Shown one piece after another: positions 33,809 through 42,252 of a DNA stretch of 64,000 bases. Under the pieces are notes generated by a model. That model saw only the letters and a list, made by a program, of their open reading frames with translations. It did no database searches and was not told where the DNA came from. The translations under genes were made by a program, and so were the position numbers. The DNA comes from an uncultured Polycyclovorans sp. (GTDB taxonomy: Bacteria; Pseudomonadota; Gammaproteobacteria; Nevskiales; Nevskiaceae), in the NCBI GenBank assembly GCA_936928855.1, contig CAKZHZ010000051.1, forward strand, positions 70,275 through 134,274, written 5' to 3'. How positions within the stretch are numbered: position 1 is the stretch's first letter; each line of letters opens with the position of its first letter.

Positions 33809-36220
33809 ATGCAATACCTTCGGTCCGGACTGGCGCTGACCGGTCTCCTGCTGGCTGCCTGCGGCGGTCACCCTGAAGCCCTCGACCCGCTGGGCGGCGG
33901 CGCCAAGGACGCCACCATCAACGTCGAGATCACCCGCACCGCCTTTGGTGTCCCGCACATCCGGGCGCAGGACTTCGAAAGCCTCGGCTACGGCAACGGC
34001 TATGTGCAGGCACAGGACAACCTCTGCCTGCTGCTCGACGAATACCTCACGCTGCGTGGCGAGCGGGCACGGCACTACGGCCCGGACGGCACCCACACCA
34101 TTCACGCCAACGACTCGGTGGCCGGGAACGTTGACAGCGACTTCTTCTGGAAACTGGTCGCCCGCGAACAGGCGATCGCGCCGCTGCGGGACGCTCTCGA
34201 CCCCGGGCCGATGGCCGGCAGCAAGGGCTTCGTCCGTGGCTTCAACCGCTATCTGGCTGAGCTGAAGGCGGGCGAGCACGCCGGTCGCCATGCCGCCTGT
34301 GCCGAGGCCGCATGGGCGCAGCCGATCACGCTGGACGACATGCTGCGCCGCTATCTGCGGCTTTCGGTACTGGCCTCCTCCTCCGTGTTCGTCAGTGGCA
34401 TCGGCAGCGCGCAGCCGCCCCTGGCGGGCGTGATCCCCAATCTGATCGACCTGCCAGCCCTGGAAGCCATACTCGCCAAGGACAAGGGACCTCTGGGCTT
34501 CTTCCAGGACCGCCGGCTCGGCTCCAACATGTACGCCATCGGCCCCGACGGCTCCGCCGAGGAAAGCCCCCTGCTGTTCGGCAACCCCCATTTCCCCTGG
34601 GAAGGCGCCGAGCGGCTGTACCTGACCCATCAGCAACTCGGGGATGAGCTCGACATGATGGGGGCGGCCCTCTACGGCGTTCCGCTGTCGCTGATCGGCT
34701 TCAACTCCCATTTCGCGTGGAGCCACACGGTGTCCACCGCCTATCGCTTTACCCTGTACGAACTGACACTGGTGCCGGGTAGCCCGACCACCTATCTCTA
34801 CGATGGCGAACTGCGCAACATGGAAGCCGTGCCGCTCACGATTCAGGTGAAGCAGCCTGACGGCAGCCTGATCACGCAAAGCCGCACGCTCTACCGCAGC
34901 CACTTCGGCCCCATCATGAAACTGGAGGTGGCCGGCCTCAACATCCTGGCCTGGACCCCGCTGAAGGCCTACACGATGCGGGACGCCAACGCGGAAAACA
35001 CGCGGATGATCAATCACTTCTTCCGCTGGAACACCGCCACCTCGCTGGAGGAGTTCAAACGCATCCAGGCCGAGACCGTCGCCGTGCCCTGGGTCAACAC
35101 CGTGGCGACCGGCCCCGAAGGCCGGGCCTACTACGCCGACGTCACCGCCGTGCCCAACGTGCCGGACGCACTCGTCAGCCGCTGTTCCACCAGCATCCTG
35201 TCTCCGGTGCTGGCGCTCGCGGCCCCCGGGCTGCCGCTGCTCGATGGCTCACGCAGCGATTGTGAATGGCTGACCGACGACGACGCCCCCGCCCCCGGCG
35301 TGTTCGGCGCGGGCAACCTGCCCTCGCTGGAGCGGGACGACTGGGTCGGGAACTTCAACGACAGCTACTGGCTGACGCACCCTGACGAACCGTTGACCGG
35401 ATTTGCCCGCATCATCGGCGACGAGGAGGCGGTCCGCTCGCTGCGCACCCGCATCGGCATCCTCAAGCAGCAGCGCCGACTCGACGGCAGCGATGGCCTG
35501 GAAGGCAACCGCTGGACCCGCGAGCAACTCAAGGCCAGCGTGCTGGACAGCGTGATCTACTCCGGCGAACTGGCGCGGGATGCCGTTGTGAACACCACTT
35601 GCGCCGGCGCTGACGGCGACCTCGCCAGCGCCTGCACGGCGTTGGCGGATTGGGACCTCAGCAACAACCGCGACAGCCGGGGCGGACATGTCTGGCGGGA
35701 ATTCTGGCGCAACGCCGCAGGCAGCCTGGGCTTCTGGCAAACGCCGTTCTCGGTGAACGACCCCGTCAACACGCCGCGCGATATCAACGCCGGCAGCGGC
35801 GCCGTCGGCCGTGCGCTGGAAGATGCCGTCGAACAGGTGAAGGCCGCCGGTTTCGCCTTCGATGCACGCATGGGCGACATCCAGCGCTCGGGTGTCACCA
35901 GCCGCAACATTGAGCTGTTCGGCGGCCTCGGCAACACCGAAGGTGCCTTCACCATCGCCAGCAGCCCGCCCCTCAGTGCCGACGGCTATCCGGTGACCTA
36001 TGGCAACAGCTACATCCAGGTGGTGGGCTGGGCCCGGGACGGCGACGGATGGACCCCCGAGGCGGATGGCTTCATCACCTATTCGCAGTCCACCGATCCG
36101 GCCAGCCCCTGGTTCGACGACTTCACGCGTGCCTACTCGGACAAGGCCTGGCACCGGTTCCCCTACACCCGCGCCGCCATCGCCGACGCCGCGGTGGAAA
36201 CCCTCAGGCTGAGCGAGTGA
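33809..36220 (+). CDS. Penicillin acylase family lipoprotein (S45 Ntn hydrolase)
   Basis: An 803-residue N-terminal-nucleophile hydrolase that cleaves amide bonds of acyl compounds such as acyl-homoserine lactones or beta-lactams. The leader MQYLRSGLALTGLLLAAC has a lipobox (Cys18). The alpha-chain motif TAFGVPHIRAQDFESLGYGNGY is followed by the autocatalytic cleavage site at GSNMYAIG, with Ser239 as the new N-terminal nucleophile. The beta chain shows GNPHFPWEG and the conserved Asn region. Lipidation would hold it in the outer membrane or periplasm. The substrate is unknown. Confidence 0.9.
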   Translation: MQYLRSGLALTGLLLAACGGHPEALDPLGGGAKDATINVEITRTAFGVPHIRAQDFESLGYGNGYVQAQDNLCLLLDEYLTLRGERARHYGPDGTHTIHANDSVAGNVDSDFFWKLVAREQAIAPLRDALDPGPMAGSKGFVRGFNRYLAELKAGEHAGRHAACAEAAWAQPITLDDMLRRYLRLSVLASSSVFVSGIGSAQPPLAGVIPNLIDLPALEAILAKDKGPLGFFQDRRLGSNMYAIGPDGSAEESPLLFGNPHFPWEGAERLYLTHQQLGDELDMMGAALYGVPLSLIGFNSHFAWSHTVSTAYRFTLYELTLVPGSPTTYLYDGELRNMEAVPLTIQVKQPDGSLITQSRTLYRSHFGPIMKLEVAGLNILAWTPLKAYTMRDANAENTRMINHFFRWNTATSLEEFKRIQAETVAVPWVNTVATGPEGRAYYADVTAVPNVPDALVSRCSTSILSPVLALAAPGLPLLDGSRSDCEWLTDDDAPAPGVFGAGNLPSLERDDWVGNFNDSYWLTHPDEPLTGFARIIGDEEAVRSLRTRIGILKQQRRLDGSDGLEGNRWTREQLKASVLDSVIYSGELARDAVVNTTCAGADGDLASACTALADWDLSNNRDSRGGHVWREFWRNAAGSLGFWQTPFSVNDPVNTPRDINAGSGAVGRALEDAVEQVKAAGFAFDARMGDIQRSGVTSRNIELFGGLGNTEGAFTIASSPPLSADGYPVTYGNSYIQVVGWARDGDGWTPEADGFITYSQSTDPASPWFDDFTRAYSDKAWHRFPYTRAAIADAAVETLRLSE

Positions 36221-36226
36221 TCGAGC

Positions 36227-36265
36227 CTGCTGCCCTGAGGTGCCGCCCGGCCCTCAGGGCAGCAG
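36227..36265. terminator. Hairpin between convergent acylase and AEC transporter genes
   Basis: A perfect 14-bp inverted repeat, CTGCTGCCCTGAGG and CCTCAGGGCAGCAG, with an 11-base loop starts six bases after the acylase stop and runs into the end of the convergent transporter gene. Position suggests a bidirectional terminator, although no T-tract follows. Confidence 0.6.
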
Positions 36266-37153
36266 CGCACTCCACAGGGGAACGCTGAGCAGGGAAATCA
36301 GGATTCCGCAGCCCAGCACGGTGTTGGCCAGCGGCGGGTCCAGACGGTGCTGATCCGCCAGAATGGCCGCCGAGATCATCGGCGCCATGGCCGTCTGCAG
36401 CACGCCAATGGACAGCACCGGTGCGGAAACCCCGGTCAGCAGGCCCAGGCCCAGGGCCAGCAGCGGCGCTGCCAGCAACTTCCAGGACAGGCCGACCGAC
36501 ACCGGCAACCACTGATCGCGGCCCAGGTGCAGCTTGAATCGCAACCCCACCGAGAACAGGGCCAGCGGCACCAGAGTGGCTCCGATCCGTCCGAGCAGGG
36601 GCTCGAACCACGTCGGCCACCCGCCCAGCAGCCCCACCACCACCCCGGTGAGCAAGGCCACGAAGGCGGGGAAAAACAGCACCCGACGCACCATACCGCC
36701 AAAGGTGGCCGGCGCTCCGCCGTACACCGCCGGCACCAGCACCCCACCCACCGCCAGCATGATGAAACACCCGAGCTGGTCGGCCACCACGCCCAGCGAC
36801 AGTCCTTCGCGGCCGCGCAGCATTTCCAGCAACGGATAGCCCAGAAACGAGGTATTGCCGAGGCCGCAGACCAGAATCAGCCCGCCGATGGTCGCGCGCG
36901 ACCAGCCCAACCGCCGGCCGATGAAGGCCAGCAACAACCAGGCGCCGGCGAACACCCCCCATTGGGTCACGATCAGGAACCACAGCGAGGGGTCGAGATG
37001 CAGGCCGGGTACCAGATCGAGAATCAGCGCCGGCAGCGCAATCTGGATCACCCACCAGTTGAGGCCCTGTGCCAGACCGATCGGCGGCTGCGCCCAGCGC
37101 GCCACCGCCGCGCCGAGCGCCAGGCAGCCCAGCAACAGCAGGAACGCGCTCAC
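36254..37153 (-). CDS. AEC family transporter
   Basis: A 299-residue membrane protein with about ten hydrophobic spans arranged as two repeats. GLGNTSFLGYPLLEML (about residues 93-108) and LQTAMAPMISAAILADQ (about 250-266) are the paired signature regions of the auxin-efflux-carrier/malate-permease family. Its GTG start at 37153 overlaps the maeB stop as GTGA, so it is translated with the malic enzyme. That makes malate or a related organic acid a reasonable, unproven substrate. Confidence 0.88.
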   Translation of the reverse strand: MSAFLLLLGCLALGAAVARWAQPPIGLAQGLNWWVIQIALPALILDLVPGLHLDPSLWFLIVTQWGVFAGAWLLLAFIGRRLGWSRATIGGLILVCGLGNTSFLGYPLLEMLRGREGLSLGVVADQLGCFIMLAVGGVLVPAVYGGAPATFGGMVRRVLFFPAFVALLTGVVVGLLGGWPTWFEPLLGRIGATLVPLALFSVGLRFKLHLGRDQWLPVSVGLSWKLLAAPLLALGLGLLTGVSAPVLSIGVLQTAMAPMISAAILADQHRLDPPLANTVLGCGILISLLSVPLWSALLP

Positions 37154-39447
37154 GAGTCGCCAGCCGCCTGCTGCGCCTCCAGCACCGTGAGGGCGGCGAC
37201 ATTGATGATGCGGCGCACGGTGGCCGACGGCGTGAGGATGTTGACCGGCGCTGCACAGCCCAGCAGCAGGGGGCCGATCGCCACATTCTGTCCAGCAGCC
37301 GTCTTCAAGAGGTTGTAGGCGATGTTGGAGGCACCGAGATTGGGACCGATCAACAGGTTGGCGGCGCCACTGAGCGTGGATTCCGGCAGGATCGCCATGC
37401 GGTGTGCCTCATCGAGGGCCGCATCCCCGTGCATCTCGCCATCCACCTCCAAGTCCGGTGCGCGGTCGCGGATCAGTGCCAGTGCCTCGCGCATCTTGGC
37501 CGCGGCTGCATCCTCGTGCGTGCCGAAGTTGGAGTGCGACAGCAACGCCGCCTTGGGCTCGATCCCGAAGCGGCGGATCGACTCGGCAGCCATCAGCGTG
37601 ATCTCCGCGATTTCCGCCGCAGTGGGGTCGAGGTTGACGTGGGTGTCGGCGATGAACAGCTGGCGGCCCGGCAGGATCAGCGCATTCATGGCGGCATAGA
37701 CACTGGCGCCGGAACGGCGCCCGATCACCTGATCGATGTACTTGAGATGCAGGCCGGTGGTGCCGAAGGTACCGCAGACCAGGCCGTCTCCCTCGCCCTT
37801 CTTCAGCAGCATCGAACCGATCAGCGTGGTGCGCCGACGCATCTCGATCTTGGCGAACTGTTCGGTCATGCCACGGCGCGCCATCCGCGCGCGGTAGTCC
37901 TCCCAGTACTCCCGGTAGCGCCGGTCATATTCGGGATTGACGATATCGAAGTGTTCACCCGCCTTGAGGCGCAGATTGAAGCGGCTGATGCGGCTCTCGA
38001 TGACCGCCGGCCGCCCCACCAGGATCGGTCGCGCCACGCGCTCGTCCACCACCACCTGCACGGCCCGCAGCACGCGCTCCTCTTCCCCCTCGGAGAAGAC
38101 GATGCGCTTGCGCTCCAGGGGCGCCCGCCGGGCGGCAGCGAACACCGGCTTCATCAGGGTGCCGCTGTGGTGCACGAACTGCTGCAGCCGCTCGCGATAT
38201 GCATCGATATCATCGATGGGCCGCAGGGCGATGCCTTCTGCCATGGCCGCCTTGGCCACTGCGGGTGCGATGCGGACCAGCAGGCGCGGGTCGAAGGGCT
38301 TGGGGATCAGATATTCCGGCCCGAAGGCCAGCGACGAGTTGCCATAGGCGGTCGCCACCGCGTCGTTGGCCTCCTCACGGGCCAACTGGGCAATGGCGTG
38401 AACCGCCGCAATCTCCATGCCGCGACTGATCCCGGTGGCCCCGACATCGAGGGCACCACGGAACAGGAACGGGAAGCACAGCACATTGTTGACCTGGTTG
38501 GGATAATCCGTGCGACCGGTGGCGATCACCGCATCGTCGCGCACCGCCTTGACGTCCTCCGGCAGAATCTCCGGACGCGGGTTGGCCAGTGCAAACACGA
38601 TGGGCGCCGGCGCCATACGGGCCACCATCTCCGGCTTCAGCACCCCACCCGCCGAGAGGCCGAGGAACATGTCCGCGCCCTCAATCACCTCGCCGAGTGT
38701 CCTCGCATCCGTGGCCTGGGCATAGCGGGCCTTGTCCGGATCCATCAATTCGGTCCGCCCCTGATACACCACGCCCGCAAGATCGGTCAGCCAGATATTG
38801 CCGATCGGCAGCCCCAGGTCCACCAGCAATTCCACACAGGCCAGCGCCGCCGCGCCGGCACCACTGACCACCAGCTTGATCTGGTCGATGCGCTTGCCGC
38901 TCACCGCCAGCGCGTTCAGGGTGGCCGCGCCAACGATGATGGCAGTGCCGTGCTGGTCATCGTGAAACACCGGGATCTTCATCCGGTTGCGCAACTTGCG
39001 CTCCACCTCGAAACACTCGGGGGCCTTGATGTCTTCGAGGTTGATCCCACCGAAGGTGGGCTCCAGGGCGGCAATGATGTCGACCAGCTTGTCCGGGTCC
39101 TGCTCATTGAGTTCGATATCGAACACATCGATACCGGCGAACTTCTTGAACAGCACGGCCTTGCCTTCCATCACCGGCTTGGCCGCCAGCGGCCCGATGT
39201 TTCCCAGGCCCAGCACGGCTGTGCCATTGGTCACCACCGCCACCAGGTTGCCCCGCGCGGTGTAGCGGAAGGCATGGGTCGGATCGGCCACGATCTCTTC
39301 GCAGGCGGCCGCGACCCCCGGGGAATACGCCAGCGACAGATCGCGCTGATTGGTGAGCTGTTTGGTGGCGGTCACCGACAATTTGCCGGGCACCGGCAAC
39401 GCGTGATACTCCAGCGCCGCCTCTCGCAGATTCTTTTCGGGGTTCAT
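37150..39447 (-). CDS. maeB: NADP-dependent malic enzyme with phosphotransacetylase-like domain (MaeB)
   Basis: Decarboxylates malate to pyruvate with NADP. The 765-residue protein has the malic-enzyme part at about 1-430 (LAYSPGVAAACEEI, GTAVLGLGNIGPLA, FHDDQHGTAII) and a phosphotransacetylase-like regulatory part at about 430-765 (NPEYDRRYREYW, HSNFGTHEDAAAAKM). This two-domain layout is typical of MaeB. Frame is open to 39519, but the conserved start MNPEKNLREAALEYH sets it at 39447. It provides NADPH for fatty-acid synthesis, which fits the lipid genes nearby. Confidence 0.95.
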   Translation of the reverse strand: MNPEKNLREAALEYHALPVPGKLSVTATKQLTNQRDLSLAYSPGVAAACEEIVADPTHAFRYTARGNLVAVVTNGTAVLGLGNIGPLAAKPVMEGKAVLFKKFAGIDVFDIELNEQDPDKLVDIIAALEPTFGGINLEDIKAPECFEVERKLRNRMKIPVFHDDQHGTAIIVGAATLNALAVSGKRIDQIKLVVSGAGAAALACVELLVDLGLPIGNIWLTDLAGVVYQGRTELMDPDKARYAQATDARTLGEVIEGADMFLGLSAGGVLKPEMVARMAPAPIVFALANPRPEILPEDVKAVRDDAVIATGRTDYPNQVNNVLCFPFLFRGALDVGATGISRGMEIAAVHAIAQLAREEANDAVATAYGNSSLAFGPEYLIPKPFDPRLLVRIAPAVAKAAMAEGIALRPIDDIDAYRERLQQFVHHSGTLMKPVFAAARRAPLERKRIVFSEGEEERVLRAVQVVVDERVARPILVGRPAVIESRISRFNLRLKAGEHFDIVNPEYDRRYREYWEDYRARMARRGMTEQFAKIEMRRRTTLIGSMLLKKGEGDGLVCGTFGTTGLHLKYIDQVIGRRSGASVYAAMNALILPGRQLFIADTHVNLDPTAAEIAEITLMAAESIRRFGIEPKAALLSHSNFGTHEDAAAAKMREALALIRDRAPDLEVDGEMHGDAALDEAHRMAILPESTLSGAANLLIGPNLGASNIAYNLLKTAAGQNVAIGPLLLGCAAPVNILTPSATVRRIINVAALTVLEAQQAAGDS

Positions 39448-39560
39448 GCCTGTTCCTTTGCGCCGCCAGGGCAGGCGGCCAGCCCGCCGGTGCGCCCTGC
39501 CCCATCCGCTCGGCCGCACAGCTGGCCCCGGGGGCGGGCAGAAATCACCGGCACCCCACC

Positions 39561-39566
39561 ATTATA
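39561..39566 (-). promoter_or_regulatory. Perfect -10 element upstream of maeB
   Basis: On the minus strand TATAAT lies about 115 bases before the maeB start in the otherwise GC-rich 200-base gap after the glutathione transferase gene. The -35 region is weak (TCCTTT at 17 bases), so an activator may be needed or the element may be coincidental. Confidence 0.4.
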
Positions 39567-39647
39567 CGGGGCGACCTCCTCCGAAAGGATGAGCACATCG
39601 GGCTATGGCGTTCCCTCGCACAAGGGTGTAGGGGCTCGCGGCCGCCT

Positions 39648-40754
39648 TCAATCCTCTCGCACGATGTGCAGCGCACTGCGGCGAACAACCGGCAGGCGGC
39701 AACTCAGCATGTCGTCGCTTCCACCCACGGACTGCATCCAGTGGGTTGCCGCCGCCCGCGCCTCGGGTGACAGCGCGGCAAACACCGCCTGCATCCGCTG
39801 CCATTTCCACAACAGGAAGCTGCGCGCGCGCAACCGGTACGGCTGCCCCTGCATTGGCACGGTGATCGGACCCAGCAATCGCGGGACACGATGTCCACTG
39901 GGGATCTCCGCCGACACCGCCCAGTACTGCTCCAGGGTGGCCGTCAACATCGGCCAGAATTCGCCGAACACCGACGCGAACAGCGGCGACAGGGTGTCAG
40001 GCACCTCATCGTCGGCCAGGAAATCTCCCGATTCACCGCCTGCGGGTGGGTGCTGCATGCGCTGGATCCAGGCCTGCAGGTGCGGCCGTCGCCCGATCAG
40101 GACTCGTGCCGGGTAAGGGTCGCGCCCGAGGTGCGCGTAGAGCGGGCCGATCAACCCGAAATCGCCGAGACTGGGACGGCCGCCGAACAGGTAGGGATGG
40201 TGCGCGAAATGGGCATCGAGCACATCGCAATAATGCGCCGTCCACGCCACGATGGTGTCCCATTGCGGCGGCTTGACGCCCAGCCCCGGCAGGAAGCTCT
40301 GCGGTGTCAGTGCAACCTTCTCGGCCAACAGATTCTTCAGACGCCGGGGTGCCCACGGCAGCAGGTTGTCGCCCGCCTCGGGTCGCAGCAGCGTGTCGAT
40401 GTTTTCCTGAAAGTTCCAGCGATAGTGCATGGCGCTGGGCAGCCAGCACTCGTCCCCCCAGGCCTCGAGCAGACTGGCGGCGACCCGTTGCCGGGGGGTC
40501 GTCGGCAATACCGGACCCTGCGGATGCCGGGCCTCCAGGGTGTCGATGATGTGGGCCGTGTCCTGCAGCCATTCTCCTTCGGGCGTGCGCAGCACCGGCA
40601 GCACCAGCGCCCCCGCCTTGCGCACCAGCCCGGGCGCGGTCCACAAGCGCACCGTCAGGTCGTCGAAGGGCAGTCCCTTGTGGCGCAGATAGGCACGCGT
40701 CTTGCCGCTGAACAGCGACATTTCCAGGCCGTAGTGCCGGTATCGAGCCGCCAC
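39648..40754 (-). CDS. Glutathione S-transferase family protein, long form
   Basis: A 368-residue protein with an N-terminal thioredoxin-like GST domain (about residues 4-80; MSLFSGKTRAYLRHKGLPF and LPVLRTPEGEWLQDT) and a GST C-terminal helical domain (about 170-235; FGGRPSLGDFGLIGPLYAHL). Another about 130 residues of unassigned sequence follow. It is clearly related in layout to the protein at 45916-47058. Likely glutathione-dependent detoxification; the substrate is unknown. It is the second gene after the shorter GST upstream (1-base gap). Confidence 0.83.
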   Translation of the reverse strand: MAARYRHYGLEMSLFSGKTRAYLRHKGLPFDDLTVRLWTAPGLVRKAGALVLPVLRTPEGEWLQDTAHIIDTLEARHPQGPVLPTTPRQRVAASLLEAWGDECWLPSAMHYRWNFQENIDTLLRPEAGDNLLPWAPRRLKNLLAEKVALTPQSFLPGLGVKPPQWDTIVAWTAHYCDVLDAHFAHHPYLFGGRPSLGDFGLIGPLYAHLGRDPYPARVLIGRRPHLQAWIQRMQHPPAGGESGDFLADDEVPDTLSPLFASVFGEFWPMLTATLEQYWAVSAEIPSGHRVPRLLGPITVPMQGQPYRLRARSFLLWKWQRMQAVFAALSPEARAAATHWMQSVGGSDDMLSCRLPVVRRSALHIVRED

Positions 40755-40755
40755 C

Positions 40756-41436
40756 TCAGCGGCCCACGGTGCTGCGCGCCGCGGTGGCGAACGCGGTGGC
40801 GGCCTTGGCGTCGTCCAGATTCGGCAGTTTGAACGGCACCTCGATTCCCTTCACACAGGCAGGACGCGCGTACATCGCCTTGAGCCACCGCTGCAGATGC
40901 GCCAGGCCGTCCACCGGGATCCCCGACCACTTGTGGGTCCGCACCCACGGCCAGGTCGCGATGTCGGCAATGGAATAGTCATCGGCCAGCCATTCCGCTT
41001 CGGCCAGGCGGCGATCCAGAACCTCGAACAGGCGCCGGCCCTCGTTCTGATAGCGCTCGATCACCGGCGGAATCTTCTCCGGAAAGTAGCGAAAGAACAC
41101 GTTGGCCTGCCCCATCATCGGCCCCACGCCCCCCATCTGGAACATCAACCACTGCAGCACACGCGAGCGGCCACGCACGTCGGCAGGCAGCAGACGACCG
41201 GTCTTTTCGGCGAGGTAGACCAGGATGGCGCCGGACTCGAAAACGGCAAAACCCCCGTTGTCGTGGTCGACCAGGGTCGGGATGCGGCCGTTGGGATTGA
41301 GCTGGAGGTACTCCGGGTTGCGCTGCTCACCCGACAGGATATTGACCGGCTTCACCGTGTAAGGAAGCCCCAGCTCTTCGAGGGCAATGGACACCTTGTG
41401 ACCGTTGGGGGTTGGCGCGGTGTAGAGATCGAACAT
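40756..41436 (-). CDS. Glutathione S-transferase (YghU/nu-like)
   Basis: A 226-residue GST. The N-terminal domain starts MFDLYTAPTPNGHKVSIALEE and has NPNGRIPTLVDHD and the glutathione-binding FESGAILVYLAEK; the C-terminal domain has DYSIADIATWPWVR. The pattern TPNGHK is found in YghU/nu-class disulfide-bond oxidoreductase-like GSTs. Frame is open upstream to 41496, but the ATG at 41436 starts the domain. A good promoter overlapped by a putative TetR operator precedes it, and the TetR gene is divergent. Confidence 0.9.
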   Translation of the reverse strand: MFDLYTAPTPNGHKVSIALEELGLPYTVKPVNILSGEQRNPEYLQLNPNGRIPTLVDHDNGGFAVFESGAILVYLAEKTGRLLPADVRGRSRVLQWLMFQMGGVGPMMGQANVFFRYFPEKIPPVIERYQNEGRRLFEVLDRRLAEAEWLADDYSIADIATWPWVRTHKWSGIPVDGLAHLQRWLKAMYARPACVKGIEVPFKLPNLDDAKAATAFATAARSTVGR

Positions 41437-41468
41437 GGGCGCTCCGGCAGACGTTACGAGACCGTATG

Positions 41469-41496
41469 ATTCTAGATATTTTTTACATGCTGTCAA
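41469..41496 (-). promoter_or_regulatory. Sigma-70 promoter of the GST gene pair
   Basis: On the minus strand TTGACA (41496 to 41491), a 16-base spacer and TAGAAT (41474 to 41469) make a near-consensus promoter 33 bases before the GST start. The -35 box lies inside the putative operator at 41482-41496, so a bound repressor would block it. Confidence 0.68.
41482..41496. promoter_or_regulatory. Putative TetR operator, site 1
   Basis: TTTACATGCTGTCAA is an imperfect palindrome of the form TTTACA-N3-TGTAAA in the GST-TetR divergent promoter region. Twelve of 15 bases match the site at 43716-43730. TetR-family repressors commonly bind such sites beside their own gene. Confidence 0.5.
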
Positions 41497-41584
41497 TATT
41501 TAACAATCCTCACAGCAACAGCGTTGAAAGGCGGGATGACGCATAATGTCCGGGAAAACTTGTCGAGCTGTAAAACTGCCGAGC

Positions 41585-42244
41585 ATGCCCCGTAAACCTG
41601 CCGCGCCGCGCACCGCTTCCCGTGGCCCCACCACCCCGGCGGCCAAGCGCACCCGGGCACCGACCAAGCGCGCCTACCTGAGCCGCGACCTGCGCCGGCA
41701 AACCCTGTTGGACGTGGCGGCCGGCATTGTCGAGCGCGAGGGCTGGTCGGCACTGACGATGAGCGCGCTGGCCGAACAGGGCGGCACCAGCCGTCAGCTG
41801 GTGTATCTGCATTTCCCCAATCTGGAGGAACTGCTCGCCGCCACGGCGCGACTGATCTTCATGGACACCATGCGCGAAACCCAGGCCTCGCTGATGGCGC
41901 ATCCGCGCGATCTGGTCGCCGCCGTCAAAGCCGCCGAGGCCGTCAGCCTAGACCTCAATCCCGGCCGCGGGGACGCCCTCTGGCATCTGCTGGCGGGGAC
42001 CGCGGCCGCCAGCCCTGAACTGGAAAAGATCCGCCGCCAGCTGCGCACCATGATCATCGGCGTCTGGGCCGAGCCGCTGGCCGAAACCCTCAAGCTCAGC
42101 CCCAAGGACGCGCAGGCCTACGCCTGGATGCTGGTCATGGCGTTCTGGGGCATGCGCCAGCTCATCCGCGATCAGAAAATGCCACGCGCGCAGGGCATCG
42201 AGCTGTACGGCACCCTGATTCAACGGGTGCTCGCCAGCGGCTGA
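41585..42244 (+). CDS. TetR family transcriptional regulator
   Basis: A 219-residue regulator. A basic, proline-rich leader (residues 1-30) precedes the TetR DNA-binding domain (about 35-85) with helix-turn-helix ALAEQGGTSRQLVYLHFPNLEEL; the remainder is the variable ligand and dimer domain. An ATG 13 codons upstream at 41546 is an alternative start. It is divergent from the GST pair and convergent with the DUF1329 gene. From shared operator-like sites I infer control of the GSTs, the DUF1329/DUF1302 pair and perhaps the DUF3604 operon. Confidence 0.9.
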   Translation: MPRKPAAPRTASRGPTTPAAKRTRAPTKRAYLSRDLRRQTLLDVAAGIVEREGWSALTMSALAEQGGTSRQLVYLHFPNLEELLAATARLIFMDTMRETQASLMAHPRDLVAAVKAAEAVSLDLNPGRGDALWHLLAGTAAASPELEKIRRQLRTMIIGVWAEPLAETLKLSPKDAQAYAWMLVMAFWGMRQLIRDQKMPRAQGIELYGTLIQRVLASG

Positions 42245-42252
42245 TCCGGCGC

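Noticed and set aside
37069..40116. A 1015-codon plus-strand ORF opposite maeB and the GST gene
   Set aside because: It runs antisense to two clear genes, has low-complexity, histidine- and arginine-rich composition and no recognisable domain; a GC-skewed codon shadow.
41488..41517. Longer inverted repeat TGCTGT...ACAGCA around the GST-TetR region
   Set aside because: Six-base arms 18 bases apart are easily chance, and the 15-bp operator-like site explains the region better.
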